Source: an uncultured Eubacteriales bacterium (GTDB lineage: Bacteria; Bacillota; Clostridia; Christensenellales; Aristaeellaceae). Taken from it: 11,786 nucleotides of DNA. Where the stretch lies: NCBI GenBank assembly GCA_900553315.1, contig USCW01000035.1, positions 1 to 11,786 of the forward strand, written 5' to 3'. The translations under genes and the position numbers were made by a program. The number at the start of each line of letters is the position of its first letter. Within the stretch, counting starts at the first letter, position 1. The notes under the pieces are model-generated. The model did no database searches. It saw only the letters and a program-made list of their open reading frames with translations, and had not been told where the DNA came from. Positions 1 to 7,461 of this stretch are shown one piece after another.

Positions 1-19
1 ATAGGCTTGGTCGTGGTCA

Positions 20-195
20 CGGCGGCTGACAGAGCCGCCGCGACCTGCCAACGTTGGGGTACGGCCTAGTTGCAAAGTGAGCAGTCCGAAGGGGTGGCGG
101 GGGCGATCGGAAAGCCACGGCCTCGTGCCCGCAGGCACGAAATCTTCCTTGGCTCCTTCCGCAGAGGAAGCTGTCAGCCAAAGGCTGACTGAGGA
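20..195. repeat. GC-rich hairpin-dense non-coding block, probable dispersed intergenic repeat
   Basis: No gene is supported here. The block holds several perfect short inverted repeats in succession: 20-27 with 33-40 (8 bp, loop 5), 123-129 with 134-140 (7 bp, loop 4), 156-160 with 166-170 (5 bp), and 173-179 with 183-189 (7 bp, loop 3). Read on the minus strand, the part from about 195 to 150 runs CTCAGTCAGC, loop, GCTGACAGC, then a purine/pyrimidine hairpin and GGAGCC. From memory that order resembles an abundant intergenic repeat of gut Clostridia. An open frame crosses the block on the minus strand but its composition is not protein-like. The hairpins are seen; the repeat-family identity is inference. 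Confidence 0.4.
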
Positions 196-237
196 TAAGT
201 CCCTCTTTATCGGAATCCTTATTGTTTATTGTGTTAG

Positions 238-292
238 ATAGAAAAGCGACCAGCGCCATGAACGCATTACGTTCACAGCGCTGGCCACTTTT
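238..292 (-). terminator. Rho-independent terminator with a 23-bp stem containing G·U pairs
   Basis: Arms 242-264 and 270-292 flank a 5-nt loop. On the plus strand the stem has four C/A mismatches. In a minus-strand transcript all four become G·U wobbles, so the hairpin is continuous only when transcribed leftward. The minus-strand 3' arm ends in GCTTTTCTAT, a short U-rich tail. It probably terminated the decayed membrane-protein gene at 293-541. Confidence 0.65.
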
Positions 293-541
293 ATTGCGTT
301 CTTTTAAAACGCCGTCTCCGATGGCAAGGACAGCGGCTCCGGCGAAGCACAACAGCGCGATGGTCACGATGCCTCAGCCGATCGCGTGCGCACCGCAGAA
401 GCGTTCCTTCTTATCTGGGATTGCGGCGAGGTTTTCCTTGGGTGCAGAGCTGCAAAAGTGCTTATCCTGAATGAAAGCGACTGCGCCGTATAAGAGCAGG
501 AAATACGCCAGCATGAGCGCTGCAAGCATTGTGATGGCCAT
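293..541 (-). pseudogene. Remnant of a small membrane protein gene (in-frame TGA, truncated 3' end)
   Basis: An ATG at 541-539 preceded by AAGGG (8-nt spacing) opens a frame of 55 codons that ends in TGA at 376-374. The same frame continues past the stop with sense. Residues 2-24 form one hydrophobic helix (MAITMLAALMLAYFLLLYGA...). A charged stretch ending HAIG leads to the TGA, which sits where a Trp (TGG) would be plausible. After it comes a second hydrophobic helix (GIVTIALLCFAGAAVLAI). The frame then runs through a terminator and GC-rich repeat-like DNA with no natural C-terminus, so the 3' part seems deleted. From memory, small multi-helix membrane proteins with this N-terminus occur in Clostridia; their function is unknown. 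Alternatives are a functional 55-residue peptide or, less likely, UGA readthrough. Confidence 0.5.
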
Positions 542-595
542 TTGCTCGACCCTTATCCATCATTTAGTGAGTTAAGTAAATCATACTGCCACTTG

Positions 596-626
596 AAAAA
601 ACAGTCCCATGCGTGCAGCATGGGAC
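596..626 (-). terminator. Rho-independent terminator of the D-2-hydroxyacid dehydrogenase gene
   Basis: A perfect 9-bp stem (604-612 with 618-626, loop of 5) is followed on the minus strand by TG and then six T residues (601-596). It lies 14 bases past the dehydrogenase stop codon and points the same way. Confidence 0.85.
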
Positions 627-640
627 ATGAAGTGATCCTA

Positions 641-1588
641 TTACAGAATCTTATTCACCTGATGACCGTTCATCCATTGCTGAAGCGAGTCAAAGACGAT
701 TCGCGCCCGGCGCTCCATGGACTGATGGCTGGCGAAGGCGATATGCGGCGTGAGCAGACAGTTTTTCGCGCGCAGCAGGGGTTCGTCCGCGTTCAGCGGC
801 GGCTCCTTCTCAAATACGTCGATGGCTGCGCCGGCAATTTTGCCCTGATTCAGCGCGTCGGCAACGGCCTGCGCGTCCACCACGGGACCGCGGGCCATGT
901 TGATAAGATAAGCGGAGGGCTTCATCAGCGCCAGCTGTTCCCGGCCGATCAGGCCACGCGTTTCGGGCGTCAGCGGGCAATGCAGCGTCACGATGTCGGC
1001 CCGCTGCAGCAGCTCCTCCAGCGAAACATAGGTCAGCAGCGTACGGTTGCGTTCCGACGGGTGGGGAACATAGCCGATCACTGTGCTGCCAAAAGCGCGG
1101 CACAGCGTCGCTACCCGGCTGCCGATGGCACCCACGCCGACGATACCCACGACGCTGCTGCCCAGCTCATTGCCGACCAGCCCGTCTTTTGTACCGCCGT
1201 TTCGGCAGCGATTCTCTACGGCAGGAACGTTCCGCAGCAGATGGATCATCTGCCCCACGACCAGCTCTGCGACGCTCTGCTCCGAATAACCGGCGGCGTT
1301 GCTGACGGCAACGCCCATCTCCCGTGCCGCATCCAAATCCACATGATCCACGCCGGTGAAGGCCACGTCGATGAACTGCAAGTGTTTGCACGCACGGATA
1401 ACCCGGCCACTCAGCGGCATATTGGCGATCATGAGCACGTCCGCATCCTGCGCTTCACGAATGAGCGTATCCTTATCCGTTGTTCGTTCATAGCAGGTCA
1501 GGGTGTGCCCCTGCGCCTTCAGCGGCGCAAAGAGTGTATTCAGCAATTCGTGGCTTACCGCCAGCGATTCCAGCAATACAACGTTCAC
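641..1588 (-). CDS. D-2-hydroxyacid dehydrogenase family, NAD(P)-dependent
   Basis: A 315-residue cytosolic oxidoreductase of the D-isomer-specific 2-hydroxyacid dehydrogenase family, which interconverts 2-oxoacids and D-2-hydroxyacids with NAD(P)H. The nucleotide-binding motif GVGAIG is at residues 151-156. The catalytic residues are present: Arg233 in NMARGPVVD, Glu262 in DVFEKEPP and His282 in LTPHI. FTGVDHVDLDAA (78-89) is the usual substrate-loop and hinge region. Length is typical. The GTG start at 1588-1586 follows GAGGG nine bases upstream. The frame is open for another 1.2 kb upstream, but that stretch is the antisense of yebC and has no family similarity. The gene stands alone, divergent from yebC, with its own terminator. 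Substrate (hydroxypyruvate, glyoxylate, pyruvate or phosphoglycerate-like) cannot be told; at this length without an ACT domain it is not classical SerA. Confidence 0.93.
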   Translation of the reverse strand: MNVVLLESLAVSHELLNTLFAPLKAQGHTLTCYERTTDKDTLIREAQDADVLMIANMPLSGRVIRACKHLQFIDVAFTGVDHVDLDAAREMGVAVSNAAGYSEQSVAELVVGQMIHLLRNVPAVENRCRNGGTKDGLVGNELGSSVVGIVGVGAIGSRVATLCRAFGSTVIGYVPHPSERNRTLLTYVSLEELLQRADIVTLHCPLTPETRGLIGREQLALMKPSAYLINMARGPVVDAQAVADALNQGKIAGAAIDVFEKEPPLNADEPLLRAKNCLLTPHIAFASHQSMERRARIVFDSLQQWMNGHQVNKIL

Positions 1589-1764
1589 GGAAGAAATCCC
1601 TCTTTCTGTGTGAATTAAGCAAGGCGTTTCCAACGCTGTACATTTCCACATGAGGGCGGCGGTTTCCTGTATAGCGAGGCAGGGAAGTTTTTGCGTTCGG
1701 AGGAGTCCATCTATCTCTTGAAAGAAAAAAGATAATGAAATCTCCGCTGCCTCTCTTTTGGTAC

Positions 1765-1794
1765 TTGACGTAATACTCGGAGAAATGATATAAT
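1765..1794 (+). promoter_or_regulatory. Promoter of yebC with extended -10
   Basis: TTGACG (1765-1770), an 18-bp spacer and TATAAT (1789-1794). TG at 1786-1787, one base before the hexamer, forms an extended -10 element. The yebC start codon is 46 bases downstream. Confidence 0.85.
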
Positions 1795-1840
1795 TTGACG
1801 TTGCTATCATTACTGTATGTTGAACCGTGGGAGGGATACG

Positions 1841-2587
1841 ATGTCCGGTCATTCCAAGTGGCATAACATTCAAGCGAAAAAGGGCAAGGCTGACGCTGCC
1901 CGCGGCAAGATTTTTACGAAAATTGGCCGTGAAATTGCGATTGCGGTGCGCGAGGGCGGCAGCAATCCTGAAGTCAATGGCAAGCTGCGTGATGTGATTG
2001 CCAAGGCGAAGGCTAACAATATGCCCAATGATAATATTACCCGCTCCATCAAGAAGGCGGCAGGCGAACTGGGCAATGTGGATTACGAACAGATCACCTA
2101 CGAGGGCTATGCGCCCGGCGGCGTGGCGGTGATCGTGGAGACGATTACCGACAATCGCAACCGTACCGCCAGCGATATTCGCCATTGCTTCGCCAAGTTT
2201 GGCGGCAACATGGGCACCACGGGCTCCGTGAGCTTCATGTTTGACGAAAAGGGCGTGCTGGTCGTGGAACGTGAGCCTGGCAGCGACGAGGACGAGATGA
2301 TGATGATGGCGCTGGAGGCGGGCGCTGAGGACGTGAAGGTGGATGAGGATGCGTTCGAAATCTACACCGCGCCCAATGACCTGACCGCTGTGCGCGAAGC
2401 GCTGGAAAAGCAGGGCATCAGCAGCTTCCTGACCGCTGAGGTGCAGATGATTCCGCAGAACACTGTGGCGGTCGAGGGCGAGAACCTTGAGGCTGTGCAG
2501 AAGATGCTGGATCTCTTCGACGAGTATGACGACGTGCAGGAGGTTTTCCATAACGCCGAGCTGCCCGAGGAAGAGGACGAAGAGTAA
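1841..2587 (+). CDS. yebC: YebC/TACO1 family protein
   Basis: A 248-residue cytosolic protein of the YebC/PmpR/TACO1 family. It starts with the family signature MSGHSKWHNIQAKKGK and continues with DAARGKIFTKIGREI, NMPNDNITRSIKKAAG (61-76), YEGYAPGGVAVIVE (87-100), TDNRNRTASDIR (103-114) and GGNMGTTGSVSFMF (121-134). Members were long annotated as transcriptional regulators. Newer work on this family indicates a role in translation, relieving ribosome stalling such as at proline runs. The C-terminus is very acidic. The ATG at 1841 is preceded by GGAGGG; an upstream in-frame ATG at 1817 would add eight residues that the family lacks and has no ribosome site. The gene is monocistronic, with a clear promoter and terminator, and is not next to ruvABC as in many bacteria. 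Confidence 0.97.
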   Translation: MSGHSKWHNIQAKKGKADAARGKIFTKIGREIAIAVREGGSNPEVNGKLRDVIAKAKANNMPNDNITRSIKKAAGELGNVDYEQITYEGYAPGGVAVIVETITDNRNRTASDIRHCFAKFGGNMGTTGSVSFMFDEKGVLVVEREPGSDEDEMMMMALEAGAEDVKVDEDAFEIYTAPNDLTAVREALEKQGISSFLTAEVQMIPQNTVAVEGENLEAVQKMLDLFDEYDDVQEVFHNAELPEEEDEE

Positions 2588-2601
2588 TTTCATAGAGCTG
2601 C

Positions 2602-2645
2602 AAACGCGGGGGCTTCTTCGAGAGGGGAAGGCCCCGCGTTTTTTT
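2602..2645 (+). terminator. Rho-independent terminator of yebC
   Basis: Stem 2602-2611 (AAACGCGGGG) pairs with 2632-2641. An inner CTTC/GAAG stem (2613-2616 with 2627-2630) extends it. A run of seven T residues (2639-2645) follows. Confidence 0.92.
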
Positions 2646-2698
2646 GTGCAGAAGTGGGGATGGTAGGAGCGGCGTGCAAAAGGCACATAAAGCGAAAC

Positions 2699-2727
2699 TT
2701 GTTCCGCGCAGTTCCTCGTGATATAAT
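2699..2727 (+). promoter_or_regulatory. Promoter of the DUF262/HNH gene
   Basis: TTGTTC (2699-2704), a 17-bp spacer and TATAAT (2722-2727), with TG at 2719-2720 giving an extended -10. The start codon is 73 bases downstream. The DUF262 gene therefore has its own promoter behind the yebC terminator. Confidence 0.75.
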
Positions 2728-2799
2728 CATTAAAAATACGGAATACAGTCAGCACGGTCAGAGCGTAGCCCGTCATGACGAATATGGAGGAATACAGCT

Positions 2800-4578
2800 A
2801 TGGGCAAGGAGCTTTACACCAATATCCCCAGCAGGGTTGGCGATTTGATTCAGGACGTGAAAAACGGAAGGATCGGTCTGCCGGATCTTCAGCGGCCCTT
2901 TGTTTGGAAGGATAACAAGGTCCGGGAATTGCTTGATTCCATGCTGAAGGGATTTCCCATTGGTTATATCATGCTCTGGGAATCTCCAGAGGATTATGAA
3001 CGTACTAGCCATATCGGCAAGAATGATAAGGCCTATCAGGCTCCGGATGATCTGGTGATTGATGGGCAGCAGCGTTTGACTGCGCTGTTGGCAGTCATGG
3101 AAGGCATCCCCATCAAGGACAAGAATTATGGCAATCACACCATTACCATCGCGTTCAACCCGCTGACCAGAGAATTCAAGGTGTGGTCGCGTGCCTATGA
3201 ACGCAGTACGGACTACATCAGCTCGGTGAGCGACGTTTTCGCGGCGGATAAGGAACATGCGGTTGCCAGATTCCGCAGACAATACATTAAAACTGTCAAT
3301 GATGCCCGAGAGAAAAACGGCTTAGCGCTTTTGAGCGAAGAGGAAGAAATTACCGTCGAGGACAGCATCAATGCCTTGCTGGATTTGAAGGAGTATTCGC
3401 TGCCATCTCTGCGTATTAGTGCGCAAGCCGATGAAGAAGATGTTTCTGAAATCTTTGTGCGCGTGAATTCCGGTGGACAAAAACTGAATGAGCAAAACTT
3501 TATCGAAACGCTACTGGCTGTTTTTGACAATAGCGTTCACGATCAAATTGACCGATTTTGTGCTGCATCGCGGATTCCGGCAAATGGAACAGCCTATAAT
3601 CACATTTTGAAGGTTGAGCCATCGCACTTGATTCGCGCTGCGGTGGGTTATGGCTTCCGTCGTGCGCGGCTGAAGTATGCCTATCAGCTGATGCGCGGCA
3701 AGGACTTAAAGACCGGCGCTGTTACAGCTGCGACGCGTGCGGAGAACCTGAGGATTTTCAAGGAATCTCTTGATGTAGTAATGAATTTAAACAACTGGCA
3801 CGCCTACTTGAACTTGTTTGCACAGGCTGGGTATATTACAGGCGATTTCATTGCGGGAACGAATGCAGTCGTTTATTGCTATGTAATGTATCTGATCGGA
3901 AAATACGCCTACAAGGTTAAGACGGCTGATTTGAATAAGGTTATTATCAAGTGGATTTATATGACAACGGTCACCTACTTCTATTCTGAAATGACAGACT
4001 CCAGAGTCGAGAGCATGTTTGCTGATCTGCGTAAGGTAAAAACCGCAGATGAATATGTGCAATATTTGGAAAACTACATTTCTACACGCTTCACGGATGA
4101 CTATTTCGATGTGACGCTGCCGAAGAATCTGGCGACCTCTTCTACAACCAGTCCGGTATGGCTGGGCTACATTGCGGCGCTGAATGTGCTTGGTACACCG
4201 ATGCTGTTCAGCACGGCACCACTGTCTAAATTTCTTTTTCCCGGCACCAATGGCTCCAAGAACACTATTGACCGCCACCACATTTTCCCCAAGCACTATC
4301 TGGAAGTGCTTGGCTATATGGACAATCGGGATCGCAATCAGGTCGCCAACTATGCTTATATCGATTATGCAACAAACATCCAGATTTCCGATAAGCCGCC
4401 AATGGAATATGTGGGGATGTACCGTGCTAAGCTGGGCGAAGAAGCGTATCGCCGCACATGCCGTGAAAATGCGCTGCCGGAGAATTTTGAAACCTTTAAC
4501 TATCCTGATTTCCTTGCAGAGCGCCGCAAGCTGATGGCGGGCATTATCCGTCAGGGATATGAGCGGCTGTGCCTGTGA
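2800..4578 (+). CDS. DUF262 and HNH endonuclease domain protein (GmrSD-like)
   Basis: A 592-residue, probably cytosolic protein with the two parts of GmrSD-type proteins fused. The N-terminal DUF262 domain shows LPDLQRPFVW (27-36), the nucleotide-binding/hydrolysis motif LVIDGQQRLTAL (85-96) and FVRVNSGGQKLN (219-230). The C-terminal DUF1524-like HNH nuclease shows DRHHIFPK (491-498) followed by NQVANYAYIDYATNIQISDKPP (513-534, quoted in outline), with Asn526 as a likely late HNH residue. Relatives include type IV restriction enzymes against glucosylated phage DNA and the DUF262 subunits of other anti-phage systems, so a single-gene defence nuclease is the best inference. ATG at 2800 follows GGAGG at 2786-2790. 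No methylase, helicase or second defence gene is adjacent. The DNA is visibly AT-richer than yebC or melA, which suggests transfer. No convincing terminator lies in the 39 bases before the convergent araC-type gene. Confidence 0.93.
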   Translation: MGKELYTNIPSRVGDLIQDVKNGRIGLPDLQRPFVWKDNKVRELLDSMLKGFPIGYIMLWESPEDYERTSHIGKNDKAYQAPDDLVIDGQQRLTALLAVMEGIPIKDKNYGNHTITIAFNPLTREFKVWSRAYERSTDYISSVSDVFAADKEHAVARFRRQYIKTVNDAREKNGLALLSEEEEITVEDSINALLDLKEYSLPSLRISAQADEEDVSEIFVRVNSGGQKLNEQNFIETLLAVFDNSVHDQIDRFCAASRIPANGTAYNHILKVEPSHLIRAAVGYGFRRARLKYAYQLMRGKDLKTGAVTAATRAENLRIFKESLDVVMNLNNWHAYLNLFAQAGYITGDFIAGTNAVVYCYVMYLIGKYAYKVKTADLNKVIIKWIYMTTVTYFYSEMTDSRVESMFADLRKVKTADEYVQYLENYISTRFTDDYFDVTLPKNLATSSTTSPVWLGYIAALNVLGTPMLFSTAPLSKFLFPGTNGSKNTIDRHHIFPKHYLEVLGYMDNRDRNQVANYAYIDYATNIQISDKPPMEYVGMYRAKLGEEAYRRTCRENALPENFETFNYPDFLAERRKLMAGIIRQGYERLCL

Positions 4579-4617
4579 TGCGATTCTGCTTGCTCTAATA
4601 TAGGCTAAAAGCCCAAC

Positions 4618-5433
4618 TTAAAGCATCGGCGGCGGATTCGGCAAGCTTCGAGGCTGACGGCGGTAACTGCCCGGGGTTATGCCGTACAGGCCGCGAAATG
4701 CCGCACCGAGCTGTGCGCCGTTTTGCAGCCCAACGCGGGGAGCAATCTCTTCCAGCGTTAAGGCGGTGGTCGTCAGGAGCCGTGCGGCCTGCGACATGCG
4801 GATGCGCAGCAGCGCGTCCTTGGGGGAACAGCCGCATTCTGTTTCCATCAGACGATACAGGTAGGAACGGCTCAGGCCCACAAAGTCGGCGGTCTCCTGA
4901 ATGGAAATCGGCCGGTCATAGCGGCCGGACAAATACCACAGTGCCTTGCTGACATAGACACGCGCTGCGCTGACAGCATTTGAGCTGTCCTGCGGTGAAG
5001 CGATCAGCGCCAGAAAGCGCAGCAGATCGCCGACCGCCGCTTGCTGTCCCAGCCGCAGGCCCTGCACATCCAGCCGAAGCTGTGCAAGGGTGAGCCATGT
5101 ATCCTCGGGCTGACTTGCCGTGAACACACGATGCTGTGCATCCAAGCCCGCCTCCCGGGTCAGTTGTCCGGCCTGCTGGCCTTGGTAGCCCACCCATGCG
5201 TAATGCCACGGATGCTGCTCATCGGCTTCGTAGAAGGTTACTTCGTCCGGTAGAATCAGAAAGCCCTGTCCCGCACGCACAGGCCAGCGCTCTTCGCCGC
5301 AGTAAAAGGTTCCTTCCCCAGCGGTGACAAAGTGAATGAGATAATGGTCTCGCTGTGCGGGGCCGAAGGCATGGCGCGGCTCGCATTTTTCTTCGCCGGA
5401 TTGGCAGACGAACAATTCGCTTTGGAACAGCAT
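4618..5433 (-). CDS. AraC-family transcriptional regulator, probable activator of melA
   Basis: A 271-residue regulator with an N-terminal cupin-like sensor domain (about 20-100; AGEGTFYCGEERWPVRAGQGFLILPDE is its core, 38-64) and a C-terminal AraC-type double HTH (about 160-258). HTH1 (ISIQETADFVGLSRSYLYRLM, here 176-196 in outline) is canonical. The second HTH helix is unusual: the common YFSRxFK pattern is replaced by QLGAAFRGLYGITPGSYR (241-258). The start chosen is ATG at 5433-5431, five bases after AGGAGG; a farther upstream in-frame ATG at 5490 would place coding sequence over the putative promoter. It diverges from the alpha-galactosidase gene, as MsmR/RafR-type regulators do, so sensing of an alpha-galactoside or its product is inferred. 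Confidence 0.93.
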   Translation of the reverse strand: MLFQSELFVCQSGEEKCEPRHAFGPAQRDHYLIHFVTAGEGTFYCGEERWPVRAGQGFLILPDEVTFYEADEQHPWHYAWVGYQGQQAGQLTREAGLDAQHRVFTASQPEDTWLTLAQLRLDVQGLRLGQQAAVGDLLRFLALIASPQDSSNAVSAARVYVSKALWYLSGRYDRPISIQETADFVGLSRSYLYRLMETECGCSPKDALLRIRMSQAARLLTTTALTLEEIAPRVGLQNGAQLGAAFRGLYGITPGSYRRQPRSLPNPPPML

Positions 5434-5463
5434 AATGCCCTCCTCATGCAACATTTTGACTAT

Positions 5464-5492
5464 AGGATACAACAAACAGGCGCTATCCACAA
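5464..5492 (-). promoter_or_regulatory. Putative promoter of the araC-type gene
   Basis: On the minus strand TTGTGG (5492-5487), a 17-bp spacer and TATCCT (5469-5464), about 30 bases before the start codon. It overlaps the region of the opposing melA promoter, so one bound regulator could affect both. Confidence 0.5.
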
Positions 5493-5512
5493 GAGGAAAA
5501 TGCCTGTATAAT
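5476..5512 (+). promoter_or_regulatory. Putative melA promoter with nearby inverted repeat
   Basis: A consensus -10 TATAAT lies at 5507-5512. The hexamer 17 bases upstream (5484-5489, TATCCA) is a poor -35, as expected of an activator-dependent promoter. An inverted repeat ACAGGC (5476-5481) / GCCTGT (5502-5507) flanks the -35 region and touches the -10, a possible operator. The site assignment is inference. Confidence 0.5.
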
Positions 5513-5550
5513 ATAAATCACAGAACATCCTACGATGAGGAGGGACTCCT

Positions 5551-6858
<1,308 letters not shown>

Positions 6859-6875
6859 AACGTCAAAACAAAGCA

Positions 6876-6924
6876 AAGGAGGGCTCAACTTCTCGGGTGA
6901 GAGGTTGAGCCCTCCTTCTTTCTT
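6876..6924 (+). terminator. Rho-independent terminator of melA
   Basis: A 19-bp stem (6876-6894 with 6899-6917, one G·T pair) with a 4-base loop is followed by CTTTCTT. It begins 18 bases after the melA stop codon. Confidence 0.9.
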
Positions 6925-7088
6925 GCATTGTGCTTTGTACTTCTAAGCAGGCAGCTATAGTAGTGGAACCATCTGGAATGATATAGTTCCAAAACCGGCG
7001 GCACTGTGAACGGAGAACTGCCATTCTGACGTGCTCGCCGTGCGCTGGAAGAACTGCGGAAGGTGTAAAGCATAAGGAGGGGCGGCGC

Positions 7089-7172
7089 GTGATTACGTTG
7101 GCATGGGTAGAGAACGAGATCGGTGGGGAAAGATCATCAGGGGATCGGACAACTGACTATACTTTTGACTAG
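7089..7172 (+). CDS. Possible 27-residue ORF with a strong ribosome site
   Basis: GTG at 7089 is preceded by AAGGAGG (7073-7079), nine bases upstream, and opens a 27-codon frame (MITLAWVENEIGG...) ending in TAG at 7170-7172. The stop lies inside the left arm of the palindrome at 7162-7224. The peptide is hydrophilic, has no signal or membrane segment and is not recognised. No good promoter was found upstream. The rest of 6925-7088 holds nothing else clear apart from a weak 6-bp inverted repeat around 6963-6990. It may be a chance or relic frame. Confidence 0.2.
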   Translation: MITLAWVENEIGGERSSGDRTTDYTFD

Positions 7173-7224
7173 ATCACAACGCGCAAAAGAGGCGTTTTTG
7201 CGCTAGTTGCGATCTAGTCAAAAG
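7162..7224. repeat. 63-nt imperfect palindrome
   Basis: Outer arms of 14 bp (CTTTTGACTAGATC at 7162-7175, its complement at 7211-7224) are perfect. One A/C mismatch (7176/7210), a 4-bp CAAC/GTTG segment, a TA bulge (7204-7205) and an 8-bp GCGCAAAA/TTTTGCGC segment follow, closing on a 7-nt loop (7189-7195). No U-run follows on either strand, so it does not look like an ordinary terminator. It lies between the terminators of melA and the tRNA and could be a mobile palindromic repeat or a structured RNA. Confidence 0.75.
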
Positions 7225-7231
7225 GGCGAAG

Positions 7232-7266
7232 AAAAACCCTAGGAGCCTTGAAACTCCTAGGGTTTT
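7232..7266 (-). terminator. Rho-independent terminator of tRNA-Pro
   Basis: A perfect 13-bp stem (7233-7245 with 7254-7266) with an 8-nt loop. On the minus strand it ends in a T-run (7236-7232), five bases past the tRNA 3' end. Because the arms end in AAAA/TTTT it could also act on plus-strand transcripts. Confidence 0.85.
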
Positions 7267-7270
7267 CACG

Positions 7271-7344
7271 TCTGGGTGAGAAGATTCGAACTTCCGGCCT
7301 CTTGAACCCCATTCAAGCACGCTACCAAGCTGCGCTACACCCAG
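7271..7344 (-). tRNA. tRNA-Pro (anticodon GGG)
   Basis: The minus strand folds into a full cloverleaf of 74 nt. The acceptor stem CTGGGTG/CACCCAG is perfect, T8-A9 follow, and the D stem is GCGC/GCGT. The anticodon stem CTTGA/TCAAG has loop ATGGGGT, placing anticodon GGG at 7310-7308 with G37. The T arm is GGAAG-TTCGAAT-CTTCT. The C1-G72 pair and G37 fit bacterial proline tRNAs. The discriminator is A73, and CCA is not encoded (CGT follows). It reads CCC and CCU codons. Confidence 0.96.
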
Positions 7345-7387
7345 ATATTTCTTTCGTTCGCTTGATTACCTCTTGCGAACGTGTTAT

Positions 7388-7416
7388 AGTATAGCGCATC
7401 AGTCAGCATTTGTCAA
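7388..7416 (-). promoter_or_regulatory. Promoter of tRNA-Pro
   Basis: On the minus strand TTGACA (7416-7411), a 17-bp spacer and TATACT (7393-7388): a near-consensus promoter, 44 bases before the mature tRNA. The leader contains an inverted repeat, CGTTCGC (7355-7361) / GCGAACG (7375-7381). Confidence 0.9.
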
Positions 7417-7461
7417 CAGGTAATTTTACGTTTTTTCAAAAAACTTTTGCATCTGCGCGGT

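Noticed and set aside
17..367. 116-codon minus-strand frame starting at GTG 367
   Set aside because: Its first part continues the decayed membrane protein after the TGA; the rest reads through a terminator and hairpin DNA.
542..1618. 358-codon plus-strand frame
   Set aside because: It is antisense to the clear D-2-hydroxyacid dehydrogenase; composition (His, Arg, Gln rich) is that of a shadow frame.
1589..1764. T-box or other leader upstream of the dehydrogenase
   Set aside because: No T-box AGGGTGG-type motif or convincing nested structure; only weak A/T-rich pairings.
641..2776. 711-codon open frame on the minus strand across the dehydrogenase and antisense to yebC
   Set aside because: Only 641-1588 has family motifs and a ribosome site; the upstream part is antisense to yebC and intergenic DNA.
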